Part shown: piece by piece, positions 45,722-54,900 of the stretch | Position numbering within the stretch: position 1 is the first letter of the stretch | How the letters are laid out: every line of letters begins with the position of its first letter | Assembly: GCA_965217625.1 (NCBI GenBank) | Contig: OZ244557.1 | Coordinates: forward strand, 186,001-250,000 | DNA: 64,000 nucleotides | Reading direction: 5' to 3' | Origin: TK10-74A sp965217625 | Lineage (GTDB): Bacteria; Chloroflexota; Dehalococcoidia; Bin125 | Notes under the pieces: generated by a model | Databases searched by the model: none | Told to the model about the DNA's origin: nothing | The model's input: the letters and a program-made list of their open reading frames with translations, nothing else | Position numbers and translations under genes: made by a program

Positions 45722-46756
45722 ATGCCCACTCAGCGCTTCCTCATCGACCGCTACGACCCGGTCGAGGATCGCGCCTACCAGCAGGAATTCAGCGTCGACT
45801 ACGAGCCCGGCCAGACCGTGCTCGACTGCCTCAACATCATCCGCTGGGACCAGGACGGCACGCTCTCCCTGCGCATGTCCTGCCGCCACGCCATCTGCGG
45901 CTCCTGCGCCGTCAAGATCAACGGCCGCTCCGGCCTCGCCTGCCAGACGCAGGTGCCCGCCGCCGTCACCCGCGGCGACCCCATCCGCATCGGCCCGCAG
46001 GGCAACCAGACCGTCATCAAGGACCTGGTCGTCGACGGCGACAAGTTCATGCAGCAGTTCCAGCGCGCCGAGACCTGGCTCCAGCCCCACGAGGATCAGG
46101 AGCCGCCCGACCGCGAGTACCGCCAGGAGAAGGACGAGTTCGACCACTGGCAGCACGCCTCGACCTGCATCCACTGCGGCGCCTGCTACTCCGACTGCAC
46201 CGTCGCCGCCGTCGACCCGAAGTTCCTCGGCCCCGCCGCGCTCGCCAAGGCCTACCGCTTCGTCATGGACAGCCGCGACTCGCAGAAGCAGGAGCGGCTC
46301 GAGAAGCTCTCGCGCATGCACGGCGGCATCTGGGACTGCACCCGCTGCTTCATGTGCGTCGAGGCCTGCCCGAAGGACGTGCTGCCCATGGACGCGATCA
46401 TGGAGCTGCGCACCGAGGCGATTAAGGCCGGCGTGACCAACAACCACGGCAGCCGCCACTCCAAGGCCTTCGCCGGCGGCGTCGCCAAGCGCGGCCGCCT
46501 CGACGAGGCCACGCTGCCCATCCTCTCGGCGGGCTTCGGCCCCAGCGCCATCCCCGAGATGCTCGGCTACACCCCCGGCGCGATCCGGCTGCTCAAGTCG
46601 CGCAAGCTCATCGCCGCCGCCCGCCGCCACGGCGCCAGCAAGGACGGCCGCCGTGAGATCAAGCGCCTCTTCGACGAGGTCGCCGACGAGAAGCACCACC
46701 ACGACGTCAACCGCGAGGCGTTCAGCACCCAGTACGCCGAAGCGCTGCGCACCTAG
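45722..46756 (+). CDS. sdhB: Succinate dehydrogenase/fumarate reductase iron-sulphur subunit
   Basis: The product has 344 residues, about 100 longer than the usual SdhB because of a C-terminal extension (from about residue 245) that fits the SdhE-linked class. The [2Fe-2S] domain is CRHAICGSCAVKINGRSGLA followed by C. The ferredoxin-like part has CIHCGACYSDC and CTRCFMCVEACP for the other clusters. ATG 45722, after AGGAGGACG, is the start; the longer open frame upstream lies over sdhA and is noise. Confidence 0.95.
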   Translation: MPTQRFLIDRYDPVEDRAYQQEFSVDYEPGQTVLDCLNIIRWDQDGTLSLRMSCRHAICGSCAVKINGRSGLACQTQVPAAVTRGDPIRIGPQGNQTVIKDLVVDGDKFMQQFQRAETWLQPHEDQEPPDREYRQEKDEFDHWQHASTCIHCGACYSDCTVAAVDPKFLGPAALAKAYRFVMDSRDSQKQERLEKLSRMHGGIWDCTRCFMCVEACPKDVLPMDAIMELRTEAIKAGVTNNHGSRHSKAFAGGVAKRGRLDEATLPILSAGFGPSAIPEMLGYTPGAIRLLKSRKLIAAARRHGASKDGRREIKRLFDEVADEKHHHDVNREAFSTQYAEALRT

Positions 46757-46788
46757 CCCACGACCACAAACGACGAGGAACACACCCC

Positions 46789-47664
46789 GTGAAGTACGCC
46801 TTCTGGCCCGGCTGCGTCTCCCGCGGCGCCGCCCCCGAGCTCTACAAGTCCACCCTCGCCGTCGCCGAGCACATCGGCATCGAGCTGGTCGAGCTGGAAG
46901 CCGCCGCCTGCACCGGCGCCGGCATCATCTCCGACGGCGACCCCTACCTGCAGGACACGCTCAACGCCCGCACCCTCGCCATGGCCGAGCAGCTCGACCT
47001 CCCCCTGATGGACATCTGCTCGACCTGCATCGGCGTCCACAGCCTGGCCCGCGAGAAGCTCGGCAACGACGACTACCGCGCCCGCATCAACGAGCGCCTC
47101 GCCCCCGAGGGCCTCTCCTACAGCGGCGCCGTCGAGCCCCGCCACCTGCTCTGGATCCTGCTCGAGGACCTGGAGCGCGGCGCGCTCAACCACCTCATCA
47201 CCACCCCGCTCACCGAGCTCAACCTCGGCCCCTTCTACGGCTGCTACATCCTGCGCCCCGAGCGCGTCCTCGGCTTCGACGAGAACCCCCACCGCCGCAA
47301 CAGCCTCGAAGCCGCCATCGAACTCGTCGGCGCGACCAGCGTCACCTACGACGGCATGACCAAGTGCTGCGGCTTCCCCATCCTCACCACCAACAAGACC
47401 AACTCCCTCACGATGGCCGGCACGCACCTCGGCGAGGCGCAGGACAAGGGCGCCGACGCCCTCGTCACGCCGTGTCCCCTCTGCCACCTCAACCTCGACG
47501 CCCAGCAGGCCGACGCCGCCCGCGTCATCCGCCGCAAGCTCGACCTGCCCATCCTGCACATCCCCCAGCTTATCGGCCTCGCCATGGGCCTCGCGCCCGA
47601 GAAGCTCGGCCTCAACCGCCACGTCGTCGATACGAAGCCGTTGCTCGCCAAGGCGGGGCTCTGA
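46789..47664 (+). CDS. CCG-domain protein, SdhE/HdrB-type membrane partner of SdhAB
   Basis: The product has 291 residues. It contains two CCG-type domains like heterodisulphide reductase HdrB. In class E succinate dehydrogenases this subunit replaces the membrane anchors SdhC and SdhD. The second domain is complete (FYGCYILRP, then KCCGFPILTT, then TPCPLCHLNL). The first has PGCVSRGA and ICSTCIG, but ACTGAG where CCG is expected, so it probably holds no or an altered cluster. The start is GTG 46789. No sdhC or sdhD gene follows. Confidence 0.85.
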   Translation: MKYAFWPGCVSRGAAPELYKSTLAVAEHIGIELVELEAAACTGAGIISDGDPYLQDTLNARTLAMAEQLDLPLMDICSTCIGVHSLAREKLGNDDYRARINERLAPEGLSYSGAVEPRHLLWILLEDLERGALNHLITTPLTELNLGPFYGCYILRPERVLGFDENPHRRNSLEAAIELVGATSVTYDGMTKCCGFPILTTNKTNSLTMAGTHLGEAQDKGADALVTPCPLCHLNLDAQQADAARVIRRKLDLPILHIPQLIGLAMGLAPEKLGLNRHVVDTKPLLAKAGL

Positions 47665-47674
47665 TCGCTCTCCC

Positions 47675-47851
47675 TATTATCGGTTCAGGCATGAATCGAT
47701 AATAAGGGTCTCTCTTATTTTCGCTTCGGAGAAGAAGAGCCGCGCCCGCGACGGATCTATCACGTCATCCCCGGTGGTCTGTGACCGATTGACGCCCCCA
47801 CTAGTTTTCGATAGACTGACTTATCGCTAATAGCGACCGCGCTAGTTTTCG
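47675..47851 (+). promoter_or_regulatory. AT-rich region with dyads and direct repeats before the Fic gene
   Basis: This gap of about 200 bp is strikingly AT-rich for the genome. It has a 30-bp dyad (TATTATCG at 47675-47682 against CGATAATA at 47697-47704, with inner TTC/GAA), CGATA-N8-TATCG (47809-47826), and the palindrome TCGCTAATAGCGA (47824-47836). CTAGTTTTCG occurs twice, 41 bp apart (47801-47810 and 47842-47851), with the related CTTATTTTCG at 47714-47723. Several regulator binding sites are likely. Confidence 0.55.
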
Positions 47852-47873
47852 TTTGCGCGAATGGGGAAGTCCC

Positions 47874-49028
47874 GTGATCGCCACGACCGCCCTGGAGCGA
47901 CGCCCCCATGGCCGCCGGGTCGCGTGCCCGGAGGGGTACCGCGCCTACGTCCCCGCCCCGCTCCCCCCGCCCCTCGCCTGGGACGGGGGGCTCATCGCCG
48001 CGCTGTCCGACGCCGACCGCACGGTCGGCGCCCTCGCCGGCGAGGGCCGCCGCCTGCCCAACCCCCACCTCCTGATCCGTCCCTTCGTGCGCCAGGAGGC
48101 GGTCCTGTCGAGTCGGATCGAGGGGACGCAGGCGACGCTCGGGGAGTTGCTGATCGCCGAGGCGGCCGCGCCGTATCACGCCGGGCCCGACGACGTCCAT
48201 GAAGTCGCCAACTACGTGACCGCCCTGGAGTACGGCCTCCACCGCCTCGAGGCGCTGCCCCTGTCGCTGCGCCTCGTGCGCGAGCTGCACGACCGCCTCA
48301 TGCGCGGCGTCCGTGGCGATGTCGCCGCGCCCGGGGAGTTCCGTCGCAGCCAGAACTGGATCGGGCGTCCCGGCTGCACGCTGAACGATGCGTCCTTCGT
48401 CCCGCCGCCGCCGGTGGAGCTGATGCCCTGCCTCGGCGCCTGGGAGCGCTACCTGCACGACGACGCGCTGCCGCCGCTGGTGCACGCGGGGCTGACCCAC
48501 GCCCAGTTCGAGGCCATCCACCCTTTCCTCGACGGCAACGGCCGCGTGGGGCGTCTGCTGATCACGCTGCTGCTCGTCGAGCGGGACGTTCTCCCGTCGC
48601 CGCTGCTCTACCTCAGCGCCTACTTCGAGGCCACGCGCGACGAGTACTACGCGCGCCTCCTTGGCGTCACCGAGCGCGGCGAGTGGGAGGAGTGGCTGAC
48701 CTACTTCCTGCGCGGCGTCGCGCTGCAGGCGCAGGACGCGCTGGACCGCATCCGCCGCATCGACGACCTGCTCGCCGGATGGAAGCAAGAGCTGCCCCCC
48801 GGCCGCTCCCGCGTCCCCCACCGCGCCCTCGACCTCTTCGCCGAGAACCCCTTCTGGACCGTGGCCGGCCTGGCCGGGCGTCTCGGCGTCGCTTTCACCA
48901 CCGCCCAGCGCGCCATCGACCGCCTGGAGGCGGCGGGCGTCGTCGCCCGCGTCGGCGAGGCGCGTCGCAACCGTCTCTACTGCGCCGGCACCCTCCTCCG
49001 CGCGCTGGAGGAGCCGGTCGCCGGGTGA
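47874..49028 (+). CDS. Fic-family AMP transferase with N-terminal inhibitory motif
   Basis: The product has 384 residues. The Fic motif HPFLDGNGRVGR begins at about residue 216 (His is catalytic). The inhibitory helix motif SSRIEGT lies near residue 80, making this a class II Fic enzyme whose Glu blocks ATP until it is moved. The N-terminal region has the Fic_N-type text (LPNPHLLIRPFVRQEAVLSS). A C-terminal winged helix (about residues 310-375) suggests DNA binding and self-regulation. Fic proteins transfer AMP or similar groups to target proteins. GTG 47874, after GGGGAAG, is preferred; TTG 47853 is the alternative. Confidence 0.88.
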   Translation: MIATTALERRPHGRRVACPEGYRAYVPAPLPPPLAWDGGLIAALSDADRTVGALAGEGRRLPNPHLLIRPFVRQEAVLSSRIEGTQATLGELLIAEAAAPYHAGPDDVHEVANYVTALEYGLHRLEALPLSLRLVRELHDRLMRGVRGDVAAPGEFRRSQNWIGRPGCTLNDASFVPPPPVELMPCLGAWERYLHDDALPPLVHAGLTHAQFEAIHPFLDGNGRVGRLLITLLLVERDVLPSPLLYLSAYFEATRDEYYARLLGVTERGEWEEWLTYFLRGVALQAQDALDRIRRIDDLLAGWKQELPPGRSRVPHRALDLFAENPFWTVAGLAGRLGVAFTTAQRAIDRLEAAGVVARVGEARRNRLYCAGTLLRALEEPVAG

Positions 49029-49048
49029 GCGCCCCCCTCAAACCAAAA

Positions 49049-49077
49049 CGAGCCGCTCTCGACGGGAGAGCGGCTCG
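49049..49077 (-). terminator. Strong hairpin terminator, minus-strand orientation
   Basis: A perfect 12-bp stem CGAGCCGCTCTC / GAGAGCGGCTCG encloses a 5-base loop. On the minus strand it is followed by GTTTTGGTTT, a T-rich tract, so it would stop vapBC or sRNA transcription. On the plus strand it also lies 20 bp after the Fic stop but lacks a T-tract. Confidence 0.7.
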
Positions 49078-49184
49078 TAATGGTCAGGAGGGCGGCGGGA
49101 CCGGTCGGCGTTCCCGCGGCGCGGGGCCGCGGGGTGGCGGGCGGGGTGACGGTACTGCCCGGTCCCGTCTGCGATGGCCCTCCT
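49049..49184 (-). ncRNA. Possible structured RNA ending at the terminator
   Basis: Between vapC and the terminator the minus strand could fold into a long hairpin. AGGAGGGC (minus, 49184-49177) pairs with GCCCTCCT (49093-49086), and CGGGACCGG (49167-49159) pairs with CCGGTCCCG (49104-49096), with a GC-rich inner loop of about 54 nt. The intrinsic terminator follows within 10 nt. No protein is coded here. I cannot match it to a known RNA family; it may also be just the 3' UTR of vapBC. Confidence 0.3.
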
Positions 49185-49258
49185 GCGAGGCGAAACGCCA
49201 TCCCCCGGCGCGCGGTTCCCCTCGCCCCGACGCCCCAGGTACAAAGCGACATAACATG

Positions 49259-49666
49259 TCACACAGGCGTGGCCGGCGGCGTGATCACCTCGCAGGCCGG
49301 GCCGTTGGAGCGGCTGAGCCGTCGGTCCAGCGTCAGCAGCGGGCAATCGAGCGCCTCGGCCAGCGCCACGTACCAGGCGTCGTAGATCGTCAGGGCGCCA
49401 CGCAGGGCCCATACCCGCTCGGCGTAGGGGGTGAACGGAAACAGCGTCAGCGGCAGTTGCATCAGCTCGCGCTGCGCGCGCGTGGCCTCGCTGGGCGTGA
49501 TCTGCCGGGCCAACTCCATGCGGCGCAGGGTGTTGCTCGCCTCGGCCAGCGCCAACTCCGGGCCCGCGATCCTGTCCATGGCGATCCGTGATCGCGCCCA
49601 CCGGCCATCGCGCCCGGAATCGACCAGGGTGGCGATCAGCAGCGACGCGTCGGCCACCACTCTCAC
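49259..49666 (-). CDS. vapC: VapC-type PIN-domain RNase toxin
   Basis: The product has 135 residues. The acidic PIN residues are visible: D6 in VVADASLLIATLVD, Glu in LALAEASNTLRRME, Asp in TIYDAWYVALAEALDCPLLT and the Asp of LDRRLS. VapC toxins cut tRNA or rRNA and are held inactive by VapB. The start is GTG 49666, overlapping the antitoxin stop by 4 bases, so the pair is translationally coupled. About 180 bp of structured DNA and a terminator follow. Confidence 0.9.
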   Translation of the reverse strand: MRVVADASLLIATLVDSGRDGRWARSRIAMDRIAGPELALAEASNTLRRMELARQITPSEATRAQRELMQLPLTLFPFTPYAERVWALRGALTIYDAWYVALAEALDCPLLTLDRRLSRSNGPACEVITPPATPV

Positions 49667-49899
49667 ATGCGGTCCGCCTCAATCGCGCGCAGGATCACCG
49701 ACGCTGGCACCTCCCGCGGCGCCTCCGCCAAGCGCGCCCGGACTGTCTCAATCCACTCCTCGATGGAGGGCTGGTTGGCGGTCCGCTCCAATTCAGCGCG
49801 CAGGTACGCCTGCCTCGACAGACGCTGCAGCTCGGCGCGCTCGGCCTCCCGTTCGCTCACCTCTTCGGGCACGCCCCGGGTCGTGATCTGCTCTGCCAT
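49663..49899 (-). CDS. vapB: VapB/FitA-type antitoxin
   Basis: The product has 78 residues. The N-terminal ribbon-helix-helix text MAEQITTRGVPEEVSEREAE, then LQRLSRQAYLRAELER, is FitA-like. The C-terminal half (PSIEEWIETVRARLAE and onward) would wrap the toxin. ATG 49899 is taken as the start, as it begins the conserved strand; a longer open frame upstream is not conserved. It is expected to repress its own promoter together with VapC. Confidence 0.85.
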   Translation of the reverse strand: MAEQITTRGVPEEVSEREAERAELQRLSRQAYLRAELERTANQPSIEEWIETVRARLAEAPREVPASVILRAIEADRM

Positions 49900-50099
49900 G
49901 CATGCAGAATCGCAGCAATGACATCGATCCGCAAGCGCGACCCCCCTCGCCGGCCGAGGCGGTCGGGACGGCGGCCGCCCGAACGTGCCATAATCACCGC
50001 ACGCGTCGGCGGCGTACGACTCCCCGGCATCCGCGACCGACTGGCCGCGGGCCCCCACCCGGGGGCGCAGCGACCGCCGCCCGGAGAGGTGGGCGACAG

Positions 50100-51620
50100 A
50101 TGTCCTCCGTACTGCGTGGCCTGACTGGATCGACACTCCTGCTGCTCCTCATCGCCGGCGCGATGCTCCTGACCACCGCCCAGGGCGCCGCGCAGGACCT
50201 CGACGAAGACGACGAGCCCGCCCCGCCGCCGATCCCCATCACCGGCGACGAACTCCGCAACCTCAGCTACCCCAACGAGTGGCCGGCCGACGGCGTCGCC
50301 CCCCTGACCGATGGCGTCTACACCGAGCCCATCCCCGATTCCGTCGCCCAGGTGCGCGTCGAGTTCCGGCGCGCCGCCTTCGGCGAGATCGACGGGCGGG
50401 CCGCGGCCGCCGTCGTCCTCGCGAGCAGCGGCGGCGGCACCGGGACCTTCTACGAGCTGCACGCCGTCACCCGCGATGAGGACGGCGACCCCCGGTCCGT
50501 CGCGCGCCACCTCCTCGGCGACCGCATCGGCCTGCAGGGCCTCACCTTCGACGGCGATGTGGTCCGTGTCGACTTCATCGGCTTCGCCCCCGGCGACGGG
50601 GCCTGCTGCCCCACCCTCGCCGTGACCCAAGACTTCGGCCTCCGCGACGGCGAGTTGGTGTTCCTGCACGGGGCCGAATCGCCGGTCTGGCTGCCCCTCG
50701 CCCAGGGCTCCAGCTTCGTCTCCTGGTTCCGCGGGCCCACGACCTCGCGCGCCATCCTGGCCTCGGCCGGGTTGCTCGACCGCGTCTGGGTGCTCGACTC
50801 CAGCGACGGCAGATGGGTCCTCGACGCCCGCCATCCCGCCCCTGGCGCGGGCGCCCCGATCCTGGTCGAGCAGGGCAGCCACCTCGTCCTCGTGGCCCGC
50901 GCCGCGACGAACGTGCCCGTGCTGCTGCTCCGCGCGCCCGACGCCTGCCCGCTCAACCCCGGGCCCCCCAACCCCGTCGACCCCTCGATGATCGTCTACG
51001 GCCCGGGCAACGGTGAGACCTTCGCCGGCTCGGTGGCCGTCTCGGGCCTGGCCCGCGCCTTCGAGGCCAACGTCCGCCTGCGCGTCCTCGACGCCGGCGG
51101 CGCCGTCCTCGCCGACACCCACACCACCGCCGAGGTCGGCGGGCCCTACTTCGGCGCGTTCTCCGCCGACATCCCCGTCGACGTCGCCGAGGAGACCGAG
51201 GCCTGCGTCCAGATCTTCGAGCAGTCCGCCCGCGACGGCCTCGACGTCAACGTCGTCCAGATCGGCGTCACCCTGCTGCCCGCCCTGCCCGCCGACTTCC
51301 CCGCCGCGCTGCTCTACCCCGGCGCCACGGTCGTCTCCGACAGCCGCTCCAGCAACGACGAGGGCGAGACCTTCGTCACCGCCCACCTGGCCGTCGACGC
51401 CGGCGCCGCCGACATCCTCGCGTTCTACGAGAGCGCCTTCGCCGCCCTCGACGCCCCCGGCCAGGTTTTCGATGGCTATACGGGGCCCAACGACACCCCC
51501 GTCGTCTACCTCGCCCTGCAGGATGTCTCCTACGCCGCCCAAGCCATCATCCGCGAAGGCGCCGCCCCCGGCGGCGCCACCCTCGTCGAGGTGACGATCA
51601 ACCTGGATCCGCCGGGCTAG
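50100..51620 (+). CDS. Secreted protein with Gmad2 (immunoglobulin-like) domain
   Basis: The product has 506 residues. The signal peptide is MSSVLRGLTGSTLLLLLIAG with cleavage near TAQGAAQ (about residue 31). Residues about 297-390 are a Gmad2-type domain (IVYGPGNGETFAGSVAVSGL, then PYFGAFSADIPV), known from spore-germination and lipoprotein contexts as a binding module. The first 260 residues are beta-rich and unassigned (GDGACCPTLAVTQDF, DGRWVLDARHP). The last 100 residues (YPGATVVSDSRSSNDEGE and onward) look like another small domain. The ligand is unknown. GGAGAGG precedes ATG 50100. Confidence 0.75.
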   Translation: MSSVLRGLTGSTLLLLLIAGAMLLTTAQGAAQDLDEDDEPAPPPIPITGDELRNLSYPNEWPADGVAPLTDGVYTEPIPDSVAQVRVEFRRAAFGEIDGRAAAAVVLASSGGGTGTFYELHAVTRDEDGDPRSVARHLLGDRIGLQGLTFDGDVVRVDFIGFAPGDGACCPTLAVTQDFGLRDGELVFLHGAESPVWLPLAQGSSFVSWFRGPTTSRAILASAGLLDRVWVLDSSDGRWVLDARHPAPGAGAPILVEQGSHLVLVARAATNVPVLLLRAPDACPLNPGPPNPVDPSMIVYGPGNGETFAGSVAVSGLARAFEANVRLRVLDAGGAVLADTHTTAEVGGPYFGAFSADIPVDVAEETEACVQIFEQSARDGLDVNVVQIGVTLLPALPADFPAALLYPGATVVSDSRSSNDEGETFVTAHLAVDAGAADILAFYESAFAALDAPGQVFDGYTGPNDTPVVYLALQDVSYAAQAIIREGAAPGGATLVEVTINLDPPG

Positions 51621-51637
51621 CCCCGGCGTCGGTGTGG

Positions 51638-51724
51638 CGGAGGGGGAGGGATTCGAACCCCCGAGACGCTTGCGCGCCTAGCGGTTTTCAAGACCGCCGC
51701 CTTCAACCACTCGGCCACCCCTCC
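51638..51724 (-). tRNA. tRNA-Ser, anticodon UGA
   Basis: On the minus strand GGAGGGGTGGCCGAGTGG starts the acceptor and D stems. The anticodon loop CTTGAAA gives anticodon TGA (51690-51688), a long variable arm follows (class II tRNA), and GGTTCGAATCC is the T loop. CCA is encoded (51637-51635). The acceptor stem GGAGGGG/CCCCTCC is perfect. A TAGGCT promoter box lies at 51754-51749. The 5' part and promoter are duplicated at 55353-55412. Confidence 0.95.
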
Positions 51725-51763
51725 GCGACCGTCGTTGCCGGCCCCCTCAGCCTACCCCGGCCG
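51704..51763. repeat. Attachment-like repeat, tRNA-side copy
   Basis: 60 bp match 55353-55412 with 5 mismatches, the first 31 bp (51704-51734) being exact. It contains the 5' third of tRNA-Ser, its promoter, and the codons for RPG plus stop of the phosphohexomutase, which ends at 55401 in the other copy. This copy completes the functional tRNA. Confidence 0.9.
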
Positions 51764-51904
51764 CGCCAAGATTCCCTGCCAATCGGCGCTCTTATGAACG
51801 ACCTCCTGTCTACGGAGGTCGATATGCTGGTCTTCGTGGGCGACCAAATCGAATGACGCCCGTTCCCACCGAATCACTGCGGGGGATGTGGGCAGGACAC
51901 GGCG

Positions 51905-54900
51905 CTGCGACGGAGGCAAGCCATCTTCGACCGGCTTCATGGGGCCATCGAGCGAGCCATTCAAGAACCGCTGAACGGGCGGCTGTTCGAGCGGTGCGCG
52001 GTGGATCTCTTGCGCCAGAACTACTACCCGAAGCTGCGTCCCACCCCGGACGGATACGACACCGGCATAGATGGGATCGCTGGCCCGGATGCGGATCCGG
52101 AGTTCGTCCTGGTGGCCACGGTCGCGCAGGATCCCGCGCGCAATCTGAGGGGGAGCGTCAAGCGCCACGTAGATGCCGGTGGCCCGGGCCGGACCGTCGT
52201 ATTCGCCACGTCGCAAGCGATCACCGTCGCGCGGCGGCGGCGGCTGGAAGAGGAGTTGAAGGACAAATTCGGGGCTCGGCTCCTCGCAGTGCATGACTGC
52301 GGTGACTTCGTCTGGATGCTCTACGACCACCCCCAGTGGCGGAAGGATCTGCTCGGTGTCGCGGGCGCAGCAAAGGCGCTTAGTCGATTCCCCGCCAACT
52401 CGCGGCCGACGCCTGCGGTCCCCTTGATCGGGCGCGATGCAGATCTCGAGCGACTGCAAGCCGTGACCGGCGATCTCCTAGTGGTGGGTAAGCCCGGCGT
52501 CGGCAAGACGTTCCTGCTGGAACAACTGGCGTCCGAGGGCTGGGGTCTCTTCGATGCGGGATGGGCCATCGACAAGCTTGAGGACGCCGTCCGGGAGATG
52601 AAGCCGCGGCGGGTCGTGGTCGACGACGCACATTTGAAGGGGGAGGACCGCATCCCCCAAGTCGTGAGGCTGCGTCGGGAGATGAACGTCGACTTCGACA
52701 TCGTGGGCGTCTCGTGGCCGGGCCAAGCTGACACCGTGTCGGGGCAGTTGCCCGAGGCGACGCGCTTCGACGTTGAAGAGCTGGAGCGTGACCAGATCGT
52801 CGAAGTGATTGAGCAAGCGGGCATTGGGGGCCCGCCGGAATTGCAGCGCACCATCGTCGATCAGGCCCGCGGCTGCGTGGGGCTGGCGGTCACACTCGCC
52901 CGCGCCTGCGTCGCGGGCAGGGTCCATGAAGTTGCGACGGGCGAAGCGCTCGTCGACGATCTCGTCCGATGGTATGAGCGAAGGCTGGGTTCAGAGAGTC
53001 GTCACATGCTCGGAGTGCTGGCGCTCGCGGGTGACGGCGGCGTGACCCTTGGGCAGGCTCGCGAGATCCTGGGCCTCACCGTACCTCAGAGCAGCAGCCT
53101 CATCCGCGGTCTGGCTTCGGGCGGCACCATTGATGAGGTTCCGTACCGCGCGCCGCGGATGCGGGTGCAGCCCGAAGCACTGCGCTATGCGCTGGTGCGA
53201 GACGTGTTCTTCGGCGGGCTCGGATCGCTGGATGCTGCCAGTGCCATCGATGGCCTCGACCCTCCTTCGGTTGCTGCGATCCCGCTCATCGGGGCGTCGC
53301 ATCGTGGCGCGGATGTTGACCGCGGGCTGTTGCAGTCGATTGTTGATTGGAGCGATAAGAGAACTGCCGTGGAATACGCATGTCTCGGCCCGGGTGAGTT
53401 CCAGACGGCGCTTGAGCAAGCGCCGACGCACCGCACGCCAGTCGCCGAGGCCGCGCTCAAGTTTGGAATCGATACCCGACGCGCGCTCCAGGTTCTCATG
53501 GGACAGGCTGTGGGTGATGATCGCTCCGAGCACAACACGCCCGAACACCCTCTCCGCATCGTCGGTGACCACCTCGCACGGAGAGAGACGCCATTCGAGG
53601 CGAGAAGGCTCGCCGTGGAGGTTGCGGACTCGTGGTTCAAGGAGGGAGGCGACGGCGAGGTCGGGGTCCGCGTGCTGATGCACGCCGTGCGGTTGGAGCT
53701 GCACGGTGCGGTGCAGGATCCGGGGGTCGGGGACACACTCCGGATATACCGGGGGATGGTGCCCAAGCCGTGGATCGACGAGCTCTCGCGCCTCTGGGAT
53801 TCGATCCTCGACATCTTCGATCGCGAGCCCAACCTGCTTCCCGCCCCTCTCCTGGACGCATTGCATCCTTGGGTTCAACCAAACACGGTTGTCCTCGGAC
53901 GGGGGCTGGACGACGAGGCTTTCGTTGAGATCCGAAGAATCGCCGCCCGCGTAGTAGCGCGGCTGGCGGAGATATTCGGAGATCGCCCAGGTGTGCTGCG
54001 CTCCCTGAATGAGCATGTGGAGCGTGGGAATATCCCGGTCCCGATCGAGTTGCCGGACTACTTCACAGTGCTTTTCCCGAAACGCTGGGACGGTTCTGAC
54101 GACGACGACGGGCTAGACGGGTGGCAGCGTCGGGCCGACGCGGGGGTGCGGCGCTTAGCGGAACAACTGCGCAAAGAGTCTACCGACGACATCGCGGCGT
54201 TCATCGTAGGCGCAGACTCTCAGGCCGCCACGGCCGGAATCACGTACCCGCGTCACACGCCTCATCTCGCCAGAAGGCTCGCCGCAGACTCGGACTCGCC
54301 CGAAGCGTTGCTCGCCGCCCTGGAAGCGAGCACGGCGGCCCCTGACATCCTCCTGCCGCTCCTCGACCGCGTTGCTGAACTCCAGCGTCCGGGTTGGGAA
54401 GCAACCCTCGAACGTCTGCTCGCTGAGGATCGGGCGGCTTGGGTGCCTATCCAGGTCGCACTGACCCGCCCCTGCGACAACCGGCTCAAACAGCTGGCGA
54501 TCAAGCAGACTGGACCCTGGCTCAGTCTCATTGACAACCTCGTGATCATGGACCAGATCGAGCACGCGACGCTCGCGCTCCTCTTCGACGCGCCTGACGC
54601 CAGCGTTCGGAAACAAGCAGCGACGACGATAGGAAGCGTGGATTCTGGGTGCCGGCTCGAGAGCCTGTCTCCCTCCATGCTCTCGCGCTGGCGACAGATC
54701 ATCGTGGACAGTCCCGCAGGCGACTACTGGTTCTCCGAAATCCTCAAGCACGACGATGAACTCTGCGCCGACTGGCTCCGGGCCTGGTTCAAGCGGTACG
54801 CCCAGGGCGAGTACGCATTCCTCCCGCGAGAAGTCAGCGCGGTGATCGCCAGCTTGCCCGCGGACGTCCGGGTCACGCTCATCGGAGACGTGCCCGCCGA

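Noticed and set aside
47853..47873. TTG 47853 as the Fic start
   Set aside because: It lies inside the CTAGTTTTCG repeat and has no ribosome-binding site; GTG 47874 follows GGGGAAG. It cannot be fully excluded.
49049..49258. T-box riboswitch or SRP RNA in the vapC-fic gap
   Set aside because: The text GGGCAGTACCGTCACC lacks the UGG needed to bind a tRNA end, no aminoacyl-tRNA synthetase gene follows, and the SRP RNA tetraloop motif is absent.
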